From JASMTM01 sp964441735 (GTDB lineage Bacteria > Thermotogota > Thermotogae > Petrotogales > Kosmotogaceae), in contig CAYTVB010000011.1 of assembly GCA_964441735.1 (NCBI GenBank), positions 1-54,275 of the forward strand: a stretch of 54,275 nt of DNA. Reading direction: 5' to 3'. The position numbers and the translations under genes are program-made. The notes below the pieces were generated by a model. It saw only the letters and a program-made list of their open reading frames with translations, searched no databases and was not told the origin of the DNA. Numbering within the stretch: the first letter of the stretch is position 1; the number at the start of each line of letters is the position of its first letter. Of the stretch, positions 35,316-44,431 are shown one piece after another.

Positions 35316-36232
35316 AAATTGACTTAACAGCTGTTCAAACGAAAATTGATCTGGAGGATTATGTAAGCCAAGAAAATTTCTTGAATTCCATGAATAATTA
35401 TCTTTCAAGAGCCGGCTTATTATGGAAAGCCGATACTCATTTTGCGGTTTTTCCAGAATTTATTGGAACTTTTTTGTATCCGGGTATGTTTACAAAAATT
35501 TCCAGATCTAAATCTGTTTTCAGGTTATTGTTAGGATACGTTTTCAAGAATCTTTCAATATCACAATTAAACTTTATCAGAGCTGCTTTTCTAAAAAACG
35601 CATTGGTTGTGGAAGAGGTATATAGAAATACATTTTCCAGACTTGCGCGAACCTATTCATCTTATATTGCTGCACCGAGTATCCTCCTGCCCTTAATATC
35701 CTTTGAATCATCAAAAGGTTGGCATATAAAAGATAGACGCCTTTTTAATATGAGTTACCTTTTCAATCCTGAAGGAATTGTTATTGCAAGAGTAGGCAAA
35801 TTAAGGCTTACTGATTCTGAGAATAAAATACTGTTTTCTTCATACCCCTGCAAGAGCCAGGTGGTTGAAACAAAATTTGCAAAAGTTGCATTGATAATTT
35901 GCTATGACATGTTTTTCCGGGATACAATAGAATATGTTGATTCTTCCGGTGCAAAAATACTCGCTGTTCCAACGTGCAATTTTACTCCCTGGAAAGAACC
36001 TGTAAAATATAATACTTCATATACACAGGAAAGAATCTGGTGGCTTGACGGACCTATAGAAGCTACCAGAAACAGAGAAAATATAGAATTTTTAATCAAT
36101 GCTATGGCTGTTGGTAAGGTTGGCAGCGATATTGCTGAGGGTCGTTCAACAATCTGGAAAAATGGAAGAATCTGCAAAGTCGCCAGATTGTGGACTTCCA
36201 GTGAAGTTATAAATGAAACAGTGGAAATATAA
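35312..36232 (+). CDS. Nitrilase-superfamily carbon-nitrogen hydrolase
   Basis: A 306-aa protein with the nitrilase Glu-Lys-Cys triad: Glu49 in VFPEFIG, Lys163 in ARVGKLRLT and Cys197 in LIICYDMFFRD. An inserted segment at about residues 60-115 is longer than in standard family members. It should hydrolyse an amide or nitrile; the substrate is unknown. The partner membrane peptide encoded just upstream suggests action near the membrane. Confidence 0.82.
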   Translation: MKIDLTAVQTKIDLEDYVSQENFLNSMNNYLSRAGLLWKADTHFAVFPEFIGTFLYPGMFTKISRSKSVFRLLLGYVFKNLSISQLNFIRAAFLKNALVVEEVYRNTFSRLARTYSSYIAAPSILLPLISFESSKGWHIKDRRLFNMSYLFNPEGIVIARVGKLRLTDSENKILFSSYPCKSQVVETKFAKVALIICYDMFFRDTIEYVDSSGAKILAVPTCNFTPWKEPVKYNTSYTQERIWWLDGPIEATRNRENIEFLINAMAVGKVGSDIAEGRSTIWKNGRICKVARLWTSSEVINETVEI

Positions 36233-36242
36233 ACTTCCAGAT

Positions 36243-37295
36243 TCACTTCGAAACTGAAAAACTATCGAATGTATCTCCATTAATATCAATTACTTCGGCT
36301 TCGATTACTCCTGGCGAATAATTGAACACTACATAATGATGGACTGCATAACCTTTTACAAGATCCTCGTCTGGATCGGCTTTAATTGAAGACAAATGCG
36401 CTCCGCCACCTCCTGTAACAATATAATTGATGTTTCCTTTCTCGATCCTTTGATAGTTGTGATCATGACCGGAAATCACAAAATCAACGTTGTGTTTTTC
36501 AAATAAAGGTACCAGAATTAATTTCAAAAAATAACTATCTCCATGTGAACTGTAACTGTATGGAGGATGATGTGTTATCACAATGGTGAACTCTGTTTGA
36601 TTTGAATCCCTGTTTTCAAGTACATCAGCAAGCCAGCGGTACTGTTTTGAAAATCTGTCAAAGCGCTGATTTGTATTAAGTACTATAAATAGTATTTTTC
36701 CCTTTTGAAATGAATAATAGAGTTCATTATCAGGTAAATCCAGTAACTTTCTGAAATTCTTTGCAGTCATTTCATGATTTCCAACAGCTGAATAATAAAA
36801 ACTGCTGGATAGGACATCAAGTGATTTGTAAAAATCAGCCCAATCATCGATCAAAGCGTCTCTGAACACCAGATCTCCTACATTAATAACCAGTAACGGA
36901 TCAGAAACTGCTATACCTCCACAGATTTTCTTATGTTTCTTGAAATTGCTTCGAGAATCACCGTAGATAACGAATTTGAACGTTTCTTTATCTTCCAGTG
37001 AGAAAGAACCTTCGCTTTTATATATCCGGTTTTCGCCAATATAACTTTCAGCATAATAATGATATCTCTGCTCGGGCTTCAGATTTTCAAGGGTTACGCT
37101 GTGAAAATCAGTCATCTTACTTGAACTAAGGTGGATTTCATTACCGCTTTCATCAACACAGTAAATCCTTGAATCTGAGAACTCTTCTGTGTACCATTTT
37201 ACAGTTATTGCATTTAACTCAGGCCTGTTTAAAAAAGCTGCATTTACACTCACCGCAAAGACAAAAATCAATAATAAAAAGATATATTTTTTCAT
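36243..37295 (-). CDS. Secreted metallophosphoesterase with purple acid phosphatase-like layout
   Basis: A 350-aa protein with a signal peptide (about residues 1-19). An N-terminal fibronectin-like domain (about 25-100) precedes a calcineurin-like phosphoesterase domain. The metal motifs are YGDSRS, NVGDLV, GNHEM, ITHHPPY and GHDHNYQR. It is probably exported and hydrolyses phosphate esters. It is the last gene of a PadR-HAAS operon, 16 nt after the preceding stop. Confidence 0.85.
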   Translation of the reverse strand: MKKYIFLLLIFVFAVSVNAAFLNRPELNAITVKWYTEEFSDSRIYCVDESGNEIHLSSSKMTDFHSVTLENLKPEQRYHYYAESYIGENRIYKSEGSFSLEDKETFKFVIYGDSRSNFKKHKKICGGIAVSDPLLVINVGDLVFRDALIDDWADFYKSLDVLSSSFYYSAVGNHEMTAKNFRKLLDLPDNELYYSFQKGKILFIVLNTNQRFDRFSKQYRWLADVLENRDSNQTEFTIVITHHPPYSYSSHGDSYFLKLILVPLFEKHNVDFVISGHDHNYQRIEKGNINYIVTGGGGAHLSSIKADPDEDLVKGYAVHHYVVFNYSPGVIEAEVIDINGDTFDSFSVSK

Positions 37296-37311
37296 TTTGT
37301 CATCTCCCCGG

Positions 37312-38247
37312 TTATTCTTTCATAATTTTACTCGCCCAGTACCTAATAACATGAAATACAAGTGATACTACTAAAATTATACTCACAACCACAGCAAAAC
37401 CTTTGAATGCGACAAGGTTTATCTCTTCAAGATTTACTCCTGCAAAGGATGCAAACCCTTCAATATAAGCAGGCGTTAGTAATAAATAAAGGTAAATTAT
37501 TCCAATGACATCAAAAATTATCTCTACAAGTCGAGAGTTATTAGCCAGTTTAATAGCAGCCGACACACTATTTAGTACCATCAAACCAAAACCTATCAAG
37601 AAAGCAAACTTGATTATTTCCAGTGCATTGAAAGCAATTTCACTTATTTCTGTACCAGATTTTGAAATAAAAATGGGACCAAATTTCATGAAGTAATAAA
37701 ATGCAATTGCTCCTGCTATGGAAATTATAAGCTCAAAAATTTTACCGGAAAGTTTTTCCTCTTTTCGTTTCTTCACCAATCCGGAGAAACTCGCCAGCTC
37801 TGCTTTACTGTTATACTTTGTAACAAAATAAAGTATCAAAGCTACCAGTCCAAAATCAAATATAAAGGTAGTAGGAATCAGAGAAACAAGTTCAAGCAAG
37901 CTTTCCCATGCATTGACGCTTTCATTACCCAGAGTACTCGCTATTAATCCAAACAATCTTAGCCCCAAATGAATGGCAAAGGCAATACCGGTGTACATAA
38001 ATAGATAATTCTTATAGTGTGGGGCGATGATCGTTTTTCCTTCAGAATATCTGGAAGCCACATCCTGCGGAGTGCCATATTCTTTTATTACATTTCTAAC
38101 TGACTCTTCATCTACTTTACCGTATTTGTTTTCAGCTTTTTCAATTATGTGACTTTTTATTTCCATTAACAAATCCTCTCTTTTCTTTGGATCATCCACC
38201 ACCAGATAAGTTTTTACTTCGTCAAGATATTTTTCAAGCGCTTTCAT
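37312..38247 (-). CDS. HAAS-domain membrane protein (DUF1700-like)
   Basis: A 311-aa protein. Residues 1-80 form the helical HAAS signalling domain (KALEKYLDEVKTYL to GTPQDVASRYSEG), and about six to seven transmembrane helices follow. Such proteins are usually encoded beside PadR regulators, as here, and the HAAS region is thought to link the membrane protein with the regulator. The start at 38247 is chosen for the GAGGAGGG site 8 nt upstream. It overlaps padR by 14 nt. Confidence 0.8.
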   Translation of the reverse strand: MKALEKYLDEVKTYLVVDDPKKREDLLMEIKSHIIEKAENKYGKVDEESVRNVIKEYGTPQDVASRYSEGKTIIAPHYKNYLFMYTGIAFAIHLGLRLFGLIASTLGNESVNAWESLLELVSLIPTTFIFDFGLVALILYFVTKYNSKAELASFSGLVKKRKEEKLSGKIFELIISIAGAIAFYYFMKFGPIFISKSGTEISEIAFNALEIIKFAFLIGFGLMVLNSVSAAIKLANNSRLVEIIFDVIGIIYLYLLLTPAYIEGFASFAGVNLEEINLVAFKGFAVVVSIILVVSLVFHVIRYWASKIMKE

Positions 38248-38575
38248 AGTTTTTTCCCTCCTCAAATTCCTTTAAAAGTTTTTTCTGACTTTCCCAGATA
38301 TTTAGTAGCTCTTTTCTAACTTTTATACCTTTTTTAGATACATAGTAGTATTTTCTCGGTTTGTTTTCTTCAACCCGCCATTCACTTGATAATAGTTCTT
38401 TTTCTTCAAGACGCCGCAATAAAGGATATAACGTGTTTTCTTCAATGGTGAAATCCTTTTCCTGTAATTCTTTAACTATCTCATATCCATACTTTGGTTT
38501 CTCTAACATAACAAGCATCAGTAACTGTATAAAACCTCTGTTCATCTCTGATATCAATCTGGAAGTATTCATCAT
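38234..38575 (-). CDS. PadR-family transcriptional regulator
   Basis: A 113-aa winged-helix repressor with the PadR core LLMLVMLEKPKYGYEIVKEL and the wing segment ENTLYPLLRRLEEKELLSS (given in outline). It heads an operon with a HAAS membrane protein and a phosphoesterase. A 10-bp perfect inverted repeat covers the promoter just upstream, so the gene is very likely self-repressed. Confidence 0.9.
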   Translation of the reverse strand: MMNTSRLISEMNRGFIQLLMLVMLEKPKYGYEIVKELQEKDFTIEENTLYPLLRRLEEKELLSSEWRVEENKPRKYYYVSKKGIKVRKELLNIWESQKKLLKEFEEGKNYESA

Positions 38576-38597
38576 ATCACCTCATATAAGACTTGAT

Positions 38598-38637
38598 ACT
38601 ATACTGTATTATACACAGTATAGTGCATAAAATACAA
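38598..38637 (-). promoter_or_regulatory. padR promoter overlapped by a perfect palindromic operator
   Basis: ACTATACTGT (38598-38607) and ACAGTATAGT (38615-38624) form a perfect 10-7-10 inverted repeat. The 7-nt centre contains the minus-strand -10 TATAAT (38608-38613). The -35 TTGTAT (38632-38637) is 18 nt away. PadR dimers bind sites of this kind, so occupancy would block RNA polymerase. Confidence 0.7.
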
Positions 38638-38721
38638 TCCCCTGTTGTTACAAACAGGTAAATTATAAAATTATTCGAGTGCGTTTAATTTAAGTAGCTT
38701 TAAAAGCAAAAGTCAGGAAGA

Positions 38722-39396
38722 TTATTCCAGGGAATACCATTCCCGAAGGAATCTGCAGACAAATTCTCTGGTGTAGTCATATCTTTTTTGTGCAATCTTT
38801 TTCGCTTCTTCAGTCCAGAATGAATCAGGTTCAATTCTAAGTATCTTCTCAAAAAAATGGTTCAGATAACTAACAGAAATACCATCATATTCTTTTTTGG
38901 GTTTTAAAAATGGATCATATAACTTCCGGTTAAAACCATTATTGTGATTGAATACCCTTGCAATAGCGATTGCACCCAGTGCATCTAATCTATCAGCATC
39001 CTGTAATATTTTACCTTCAACAAATTCTGGTTTTCTCTTTTTAGAATAACTGTGGGTAAATATGCTGCTTGAAACCCTTTCAACAAAATCTTCAGAAAAA
39101 CCAAGATTATTCAGATAACTCCTTGCGAAAACACTTCCTGCTTCAGCATGATCGGTTCTATTTTTACTTCTGTCTTCCGATTTCCTTTTTACATCATGGA
39201 GTAATGCTGCAGCAATTATTGCTGAAGGGGTTCCTTCTTTTTCAACATCATGAATTCTTATTGCAAGATTACATACCCTTAAAACATGAGAAAAGTCATG
39301 AGTAGCGTTATCGGGGCAAGACATAAGAAGCTCAGAGGTTCTGTATATATTGCTTAACTCTGGATAGCTTTGTTCAATTAATTGATTTAGTTCCAT
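38722..39396 (-). CDS. HD-domain phosphohydrolase (YedJ-like)
   Basis: A 224-aa HD-family metal-dependent hydrolase. The metal residues lie in HDFSHVLRV, LLHDVKRK and the later DADRLDALGAI. Relatives act on nucleotides or nucleotide second messengers, but the substrate cannot be told from the sequence. An AGGTG site precedes the start. It stands alone between the PadR operon and polX. Confidence 0.85.
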   Translation of the reverse strand: MELNQLIEQSYPELSNIYRTSELLMSCPDNATHDFSHVLRVCNLAIRIHDVEKEGTPSAIIAAALLHDVKRKSEDRSKNRTDHAEAGSVFARSYLNNLGFSEDFVERVSSSIFTHSYSKKRKPEFVEGKILQDADRLDALGAIAIARVFNHNNGFNRKLYDPFLKPKKEYDGISVSYLNHFFEKILRIEPDSFWTEEAKKIAQKRYDYTREFVCRFLREWYSLE

Positions 39397-39462
39397 GTAT
39401 GAACACCTGCCTGATAATGTGTTATTTTGTTAGGATTGGTCTTTACCGAACCAATAATCTCT

Positions 39463-41190
39463 TTATTTAAAAAATGACTTAATTTCCTTCCAGGACATAG
39501 TGTTTATAACATCCCCGGGTTCCAACCAGCCTCTTCTGGCTATACCTATTCCGTACTCTATATTGCTCAATGTTGAAGGAGAATGTGAATCAGTATTGAT
39601 GGCAAATTTAATATCGTACTTCTTTGCCTGTAAAATGTGAACATCATTAAGATCAAGCCTGTTTGGGTCAGAATTTATCTCCAGAACAACATCATTTTCT
39701 GAAGCGGCTTTGAATAATTGTTTCAAATTTACATTATACCCTTCTCTTTTTCCAATCATTCTACCTGTTGGATGTGCAAAAATGTTTATCCTACCAGATT
39801 CAAAACCTTTTATTATTCTTTTGGTCATTTCCTCTTCAGAAGACTTAAAGCGTGAGTGAATGGCAGCAATGACCAGATCCATTTTATTTAAAATCTCTTC
39901 AGGATAATCAAGACTACCATCAGGCAAAATATCAACCTCAGCACTTTTCATGATCTTTATGTTGAATTTTTTCGATAATTCATCGATTTCTTCCCATTGC
40001 TTTTTCAATCTGTCTATGCTTAAACCGCTGGCGATTCTTTCTGAAACCGAATGATCAGAAATCGCAATGTATTCATAACCAAGTTCTTCAGCTTTAGAAA
40101 GCATATCTTCTATTGTTCCCGCTCCATCACTATATTTTGTGTGCATATGTAGATCTCCCCTGTAATCATCAAGGTTTATTAGTTCGGAGATGTCGTTTTC
40201 TTTTGCTTTTTTTATTTCGCCCCTGTTTTCTCGCAGTTCAGGAAAAATATATGCCAATCCAAGTTTCTTATAAACCTCTTCTTCTGTTTTTCCACATATC
40301 CATTTACCTTCCTCATCGTTTTCCTTCATTTCGAATAATCCATATTCTGAAAGTTTATATCCTTTATCTATTGCTATCTTTCTTAATTGAATATTATGAT
40401 CCTTGGAACCGGTAAAATATAGCAAAGCTGCTCCATACGATTTCTCAGGAACTACCCTTAAATCAACATCAACGCCCTCTTTTAATTCAATAGTGCTTTT
40501 TGTTTCACCCTTTAATTCAACTCTTGAAACACCTGACATATTTGTAAAAGCGTCCATGATTTTTTTGCTATCAGGTGCAACGGTCAGGATATCAATATCT
40601 CCGATAGTTTCTTTCATTCGTCTCAATGAACCGGCGTAATTTATCTTCTTTACATCCGTGTTTTGCTTTAGATATTCTATTATTTCCGTAGCAATGCTCA
40701 TCGCAGTATCTATACGCATACGTTCATGTCTGAGTTCGTACTGCTCAAGTGACTTCAATATGTTCTGTTCTGTTTTGTCACCAAAACCTTCGAGTGCTCT
40801 GATTTCTTTTTCCTCTATCGCTTTCTTCAGTTCTTCAATACTCTTTATATCCAGCTTATTTACCAGATCTCTCACCTTACTTGGACCCAGACCCTCAATT
40901 TTCAATAATTCAGAAAGCTGTTCAGGCACTTCCTTCTTTAATTCTTCATGTTTTTTGATTTTTCCTTCTTTAAGGTATTCTGCTACATGTTCTGCGAGAC
41001 TTTTTCCTATGCCTTCAATGTCAGACAACCCTTTCTTACCGTGTTCTTTATAAATTTCCTCAACATCTTCATCAAGATTTTTAATCCTTCTTGCAGCAGA
41101 ACGGTATGCGCGAGGCTTCCATTGCACATTTTGAAATTCCAAAATATCTGCCATTTCATTGAATATTTCAGCCAGTTCTCTATTTTTCAT
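39463..41190 (-). CDS. polX: Family X DNA polymerase with PHP domain
   Basis: A 575-aa bacterial/archaeal PolX. It has an N-terminal helix-hairpin-helix 8-kDa region (LSDIEGIGKSLAEHV, LLKIEGLGPSKV), the nucleotidyltransferase core (AGSLRRMKETIGDIDIL and VDVDLRVV carrying the catalytic aspartates), the YFTGSKDHN segment and a C-terminal PHP exonuclease domain starting DLHMHTKYSDG. It fills short gaps in base excision repair. The ATG at 41190 is chosen over a TTG four codons earlier. It follows the DNA glycosylase gene by 18 nt. Confidence 0.95.
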   Translation of the reverse strand: MKNRELAEIFNEMADILEFQNVQWKPRAYRSAARRIKNLDEDVEEIYKEHGKKGLSDIEGIGKSLAEHVAEYLKEGKIKKHEELKKEVPEQLSELLKIEGLGPSKVRDLVNKLDIKSIEELKKAIEEKEIRALEGFGDKTEQNILKSLEQYELRHERMRIDTAMSIATEIIEYLKQNTDVKKINYAGSLRRMKETIGDIDILTVAPDSKKIMDAFTNMSGVSRVELKGETKSTIELKEGVDVDLRVVPEKSYGAALLYFTGSKDHNIQLRKIAIDKGYKLSEYGLFEMKENDEEGKWICGKTEEEVYKKLGLAYIFPELRENRGEIKKAKENDISELINLDDYRGDLHMHTKYSDGAGTIEDMLSKAEELGYEYIAISDHSVSERIASGLSIDRLKKQWEEIDELSKKFNIKIMKSAEVDILPDGSLDYPEEILNKMDLVIAAIHSRFKSSEEEMTKRIIKGFESGRINIFAHPTGRMIGKREGYNVNLKQLFKAASENDVVLEINSDPNRLDLNDVHILQAKKYDIKFAINTDSHSPSTLSNIEYGIGIARRGWLEPGDVINTMSWKEIKSFFK

Positions 41191-41208
41191 AAGCCTCACC
41201 AACCAAAC

Positions 41209-41988
41209 TCATTTTTGATGTTTTTGACAGAAGTAAGACGATCTTCCGCCAATTTTCCTTTTTACAATTTTTCCATTACATATCCCGCATTTTTCGCCTT
41301 CTTTTCTTCTATTAATAAGATAACGTTTAGGCATTTTTCCGGGGTCTGCTTCACTATTAATGGCTTTTTGTAAAACATCTTTCATTTGTGAATATAGCTT
41401 CTTCATTTCTTTTTCGCTTAAATCATTTACTTTTTTCCCGGGATGGATATCTGTCTGATACATTATTTCATCTGAATAGATATTTCCTATTCCTGCAATA
41501 TTGTTTTGATCCATAAGAGCACTTTTAATGACACCTCTTTTGTTTTTTAAAAAATCTACAAATTCTTCTTCGCTGTAATCCAGGGCATCTTTTCCAAGCG
41601 ATCCTCTGGAAATATAATCCTCCATATTATCTATGATATCTAATTTACCCAGTTTTCTAACACAAATATATGAAAAGCTGCTTCCATCTTCAAAATCAAT
41701 GCGTAAACCCGTATGATCAGGCTCTTTTTCCTTTTTTAAATAAAAAGCAACCTTTCCCGTCATCCCAAAGTGCATCAGTATGTATCTAGAGTTATCCAGC
41801 TGCACGAACATATGCTTTCCTTGTCTGGAGACCTCTTTTGATGATTTCCCGATGAGGGTTTCATTTAAGAACTTCTCATCTGGTTTCACTGTTTTAGAAT
41901 CTCTTTTGTACACATTAGCGATTTTCTTATTCAGGATATGTTTTTCACAGTTCCTTTTTATTACTTCTACATCTGGCAGTTCTGGCAT
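41209..41988 (-). CDS. mutM: Formamidopyrimidine/Nei-type DNA glycosylase
   Basis: A 259-aa bifunctional glycosylase removing oxidised purines. The N-terminus MPELPDVEV supplies the catalytic Pro2 and Glu3. The helix-two-turns-helix region has QNNIAGIGNIYSDE. The C-terminal zinc finger reads CGICNG and then YFCQKHQ, so the fourth ligand is histidine where most family members have cysteine. It probably forms a repair operon with polX. Confidence 0.92.
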   Translation of the reverse strand: MPELPDVEVIKRNCEKHILNKKIANVYKRDSKTVKPDEKFLNETLIGKSSKEVSRQGKHMFVQLDNSRYILMHFGMTGKVAFYLKKEKEPDHTGLRIDFEDGSSFSYICVRKLGKLDIIDNMEDYISRGSLGKDALDYSEEEFVDFLKNKRGVIKSALMDQNNIAGIGNIYSDEIMYQTDIHPGKKVNDLSEKEMKKLYSQMKDVLQKAINSEADPGKMPKRYLINRRKEGEKCGICNGKIVKRKIGGRSSYFCQKHQK

Positions 41989-42281
41989 TACTTACACCAC
42001 CTTTTCACACTATCTCTTCAGTAGTATTTCTTTAATTAGTTACAAAAAAATTCTAACACAGTCCAGGAATGAATTATCTTTCAAATTTAAGATCTTGAAT
42101 TGTCTTTCCATCATTTCCTAAACAGGATAAAACCTTTATTTTCACACTTATTGAACATATTATTTATAATCCTAAAACCCTTTTTTCTCTTTTGGGTTAT
42201 ACTGGGGATAGCAATCGATCATTATTTTATAATGTTTTCAACGTGTATTGCAGTTATTATGCTGATGGAGGTGCCCTGGCT

Positions 42282-43202
42282 TTGTCAAAAACACTAAATG
42301 AAATTATGAGAATATCTGACCTATTAAAAAAAACAGGCAAAAATACTTTACATGTTCAAAAAGAAAAAAAGTTATTGTTTGTGGGTTGTGGATCTTCGTA
42401 TAATATTGGTTACATTGTCTCAGAAATTTATAAAAAGAATGGCTTAATTAGCAATGTTGTAACAGCAGGTAAGATATTGGCCACAAATGATTATCCAGCT
42501 TCAGATATAGCTTTTCTAATCTCAAGAACCGGGGAATCGACAGAGACGATCGAAGCAGCCAAAATTCTTGAGAAAGAGGGAATAAACACCATAGCTGTTA
42601 CCTGTGATTCGAAATCTCCACTGGTTAATGAATGCGATAAAGATATCTCTTTTGACTTTGCCTACGAAGAAAGTGTTGTTATGACGGGCTCTTTTACCGT
42701 TATTTTGCATTCATTACTAAATATAATAAAAAGAGTTTCTCTTGCTAAAAAATCCGGGATAATAATTGAAGAAAGTAAGAATTTGGTCGATTCAATTGAT
42801 TTCAACAAATACAATCATTTTGTTTTCCTCGGTTATGATGAACTGTTTGGTTTATCCAAAGAAGGGGCTTTAAAACTACAAGAAATGGCACTTCAAAATG
42901 TTGAATTTCATGAACCACTCGAATACAGACATGGACCCCGCTCAACCCTTGATGAAAAAACTATTATCGTTATCCAATCGATGGATACCCGGTATGAGAA
43001 AGAACTGGCTTCTGAACTATCAAAAGCAGGTGCAAAAGTAATTTACATTGGAAAAAATGGCGATATTAACATACCCTATAACGAAGGTTTTGAAGCTCCT
43101 TTGAGAATGATACCTGTTCTTCTTATTGGATACGAAAAAGCCATAAAAATGGGGCTTAATCCAGATAAACCCAAAAATCTAACCAAATCAGTTAAACTGT
43201 GA
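42282..43202 (+). CDS. SIS-domain sugar-phosphate isomerase-like protein
   Basis: A 306-aa protein with two SIS domains, related to the isomerase half of GlmS and to AgaS/FrlB. Family segments are FVGCGSSYNIG, ISRTGESTET, KEGALKLQEMAL and EFHEPLEYRHGPRS. There is no glutaminase domain. A TTG at 42282 is taken as start because GGAGG lies just upstream and the resulting MSKTLNEIM N-terminus is typical; an earlier in-frame start would add 30 unlikely residues. A TATAAT at 42228 may be its -10 element. Confidence 0.83.
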   Translation: MSKTLNEIMRISDLLKKTGKNTLHVQKEKKLLFVGCGSSYNIGYIVSEIYKKNGLISNVVTAGKILATNDYPASDIAFLISRTGESTETIEAAKILEKEGINTIAVTCDSKSPLVNECDKDISFDFAYEESVVMTGSFTVILHSLLNIIKRVSLAKKSGIIIEESKNLVDSIDFNKYNHFVFLGYDELFGLSKEGALKLQEMALQNVEFHEPLEYRHGPRSTLDEKTIIVIQSMDTRYEKELASELSKAGAKVIYIGKNGDINIPYNEGFEAPLRMIPVLLIGYEKAIKMGLNPDKPKNLTKSVKL

Positions 43203-43257
43203 TTATTTTAAAAAAATCGATTGTAAAAGAACACTGATGTAAACCAGATAAGAACAA

Positions 43258-43266
43258 TGATATAAT
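43258..43266 (+). promoter_or_regulatory. Extended -10 promoter, possibly giving a leaderless mRNA
   Basis: TGATATAAT at 43258-43266 is a perfect extended -10 element. The expected transcription start, about 7 nt downstream, falls on the GTG at 43273. No ribosome binding site precedes this start. Confidence 0.5.
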
Positions 43267-43272
43267 TCACTT

Positions 43273-44427
43273 GTGACTACTATGATAAAGAATATAATAA
43301 ACCTAGTTATCAATGAAATAAGAATGATATTAAGAGCCAGAGGGGTCTTTATTCTTATTTTGCTTATTCCCCTGGTCTTGACCTTCATTTCTGCCAGCGT
43401 TACACAGGTAACAGATATAACCAATCTCCGTCTTGGAATAATCAATGAAGATAAGACATTCACCGGGTTATTCTTTATAAGATATGCAACCTCCATGCTA
43501 AAAGGTGAGAATATAGTTGAACTGCGTTCAAGAGAGGAAGTAGATGAACATCTAGACGATCTTGACGGAGTGTTTGTTATTCCAAAGGGTTTTGCTAATA
43601 ACCTGCTTTTTCAAAAGCCATCAGAGCTCATATTCATACCAAATCCGTATTCGCTCCAGACAACAATATCCATCTATCAGGTAATGTCCAATGTTCTCAG
43701 AGAATTTAAGGCATTACCGGTTGTTGCAGATCCTGATTTCATGGAAAATATGGATGTTGATCCCAATTATGTTGCTCCAAAGATCGTTGTTGACGGGATT
43801 GAGGAAGAAAAACTCGGGTTTTCCAGCTTTCTCTTTCCTTCCTTACTTACCCTGACTCTTTTATTTGTTTCAATAATAGGAGTCACATGGACCATTCAAG
43901 AAGATCGAAGAAGCGAAATGATAGATCTTCTTAAGATAGCAAATATCTCAAGAAGTCAGTTCATGATATCAAAAGTCATCGCTTATTTCTTTATCAGTAC
44001 ACTTGAACTTGGTGTCTTTTTGATAACTGGAAAGATCACAGGTTTCCTGAAATTTTCATTTGGTATATACGATGTTTTACTTTTTCTCGTGATGATATTT
44101 CTGTTCATTTCCCTGGGATCGTTCTTTGCATCGATAAGTAAAACAGTAAGAGGAGCCCAATTCCTATCAACAGGCTTCTCAGTAGCACTTGTAATACTTA
44201 GTGGTATTCTTTTCCCAATTTCTGCATTTCCAAACTGGTTAAAAGATATATGCAATAAATTCCCTATTAACAATCTAATTAGTAAATTACAGGGGGCAAT
44301 TCTTTTTGATTATTCCTGGGTAGATGTTCAATCTGTTATCGGAGTAAACCTAATAATTGGTGTGCTTCTACTGGCTCTTTCAATAATCGTTTTGAAATTT
44401 GAAGGGTCTTTTTCAGGCGAATATTAG
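43273..44427 (+). CDS. ABC-2 type transporter permease
   Basis: A 384-aa membrane protein with one N-terminal helix, a large extracytoplasmic domain (about residues 45-190) and five C-terminal helices, the YhhJ/NatB-like ABC-2 layout. No ABC ATPase gene is adjacent, so its partner must lie elsewhere. Starts at GTG 43273 or ATG 43282 are both possible. Neither has a Shine-Dalgarno sequence. Confidence 0.82.
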   Translation: MTTMIKNIINLVINEIRMILRARGVFILILLIPLVLTFISASVTQVTDITNLRLGIINEDKTFTGLFFIRYATSMLKGENIVELRSREEVDEHLDDLDGVFVIPKGFANNLLFQKPSELIFIPNPYSLQTTISIYQVMSNVLREFKALPVVADPDFMENMDVDPNYVAPKIVVDGIEEEKLGFSSFLFPSLLTLTLLFVSIIGVTWTIQEDRRSEMIDLLKIANISRSQFMISKVIAYFFISTLELGVFLITGKITGFLKFSFGIYDVLLFLVMIFLFISLGSFFASISKTVRGAQFLSTGFSVALVILSGILFPISAFPNWLKDICNKFPINNLISKLQGAILFDYSWVDVQSVIGVNLIIGVLLLALSIIVLKFEGSFSGEY

Positions 44428-44431
44428 CATA

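Noticed and set aside
39427..39455. Stem ATTGGT/ACCAAT after polX as a terminator
   Set aside because: The stem has only 6 bp, a 9-nt loop and no T-run in the direction of the gene.
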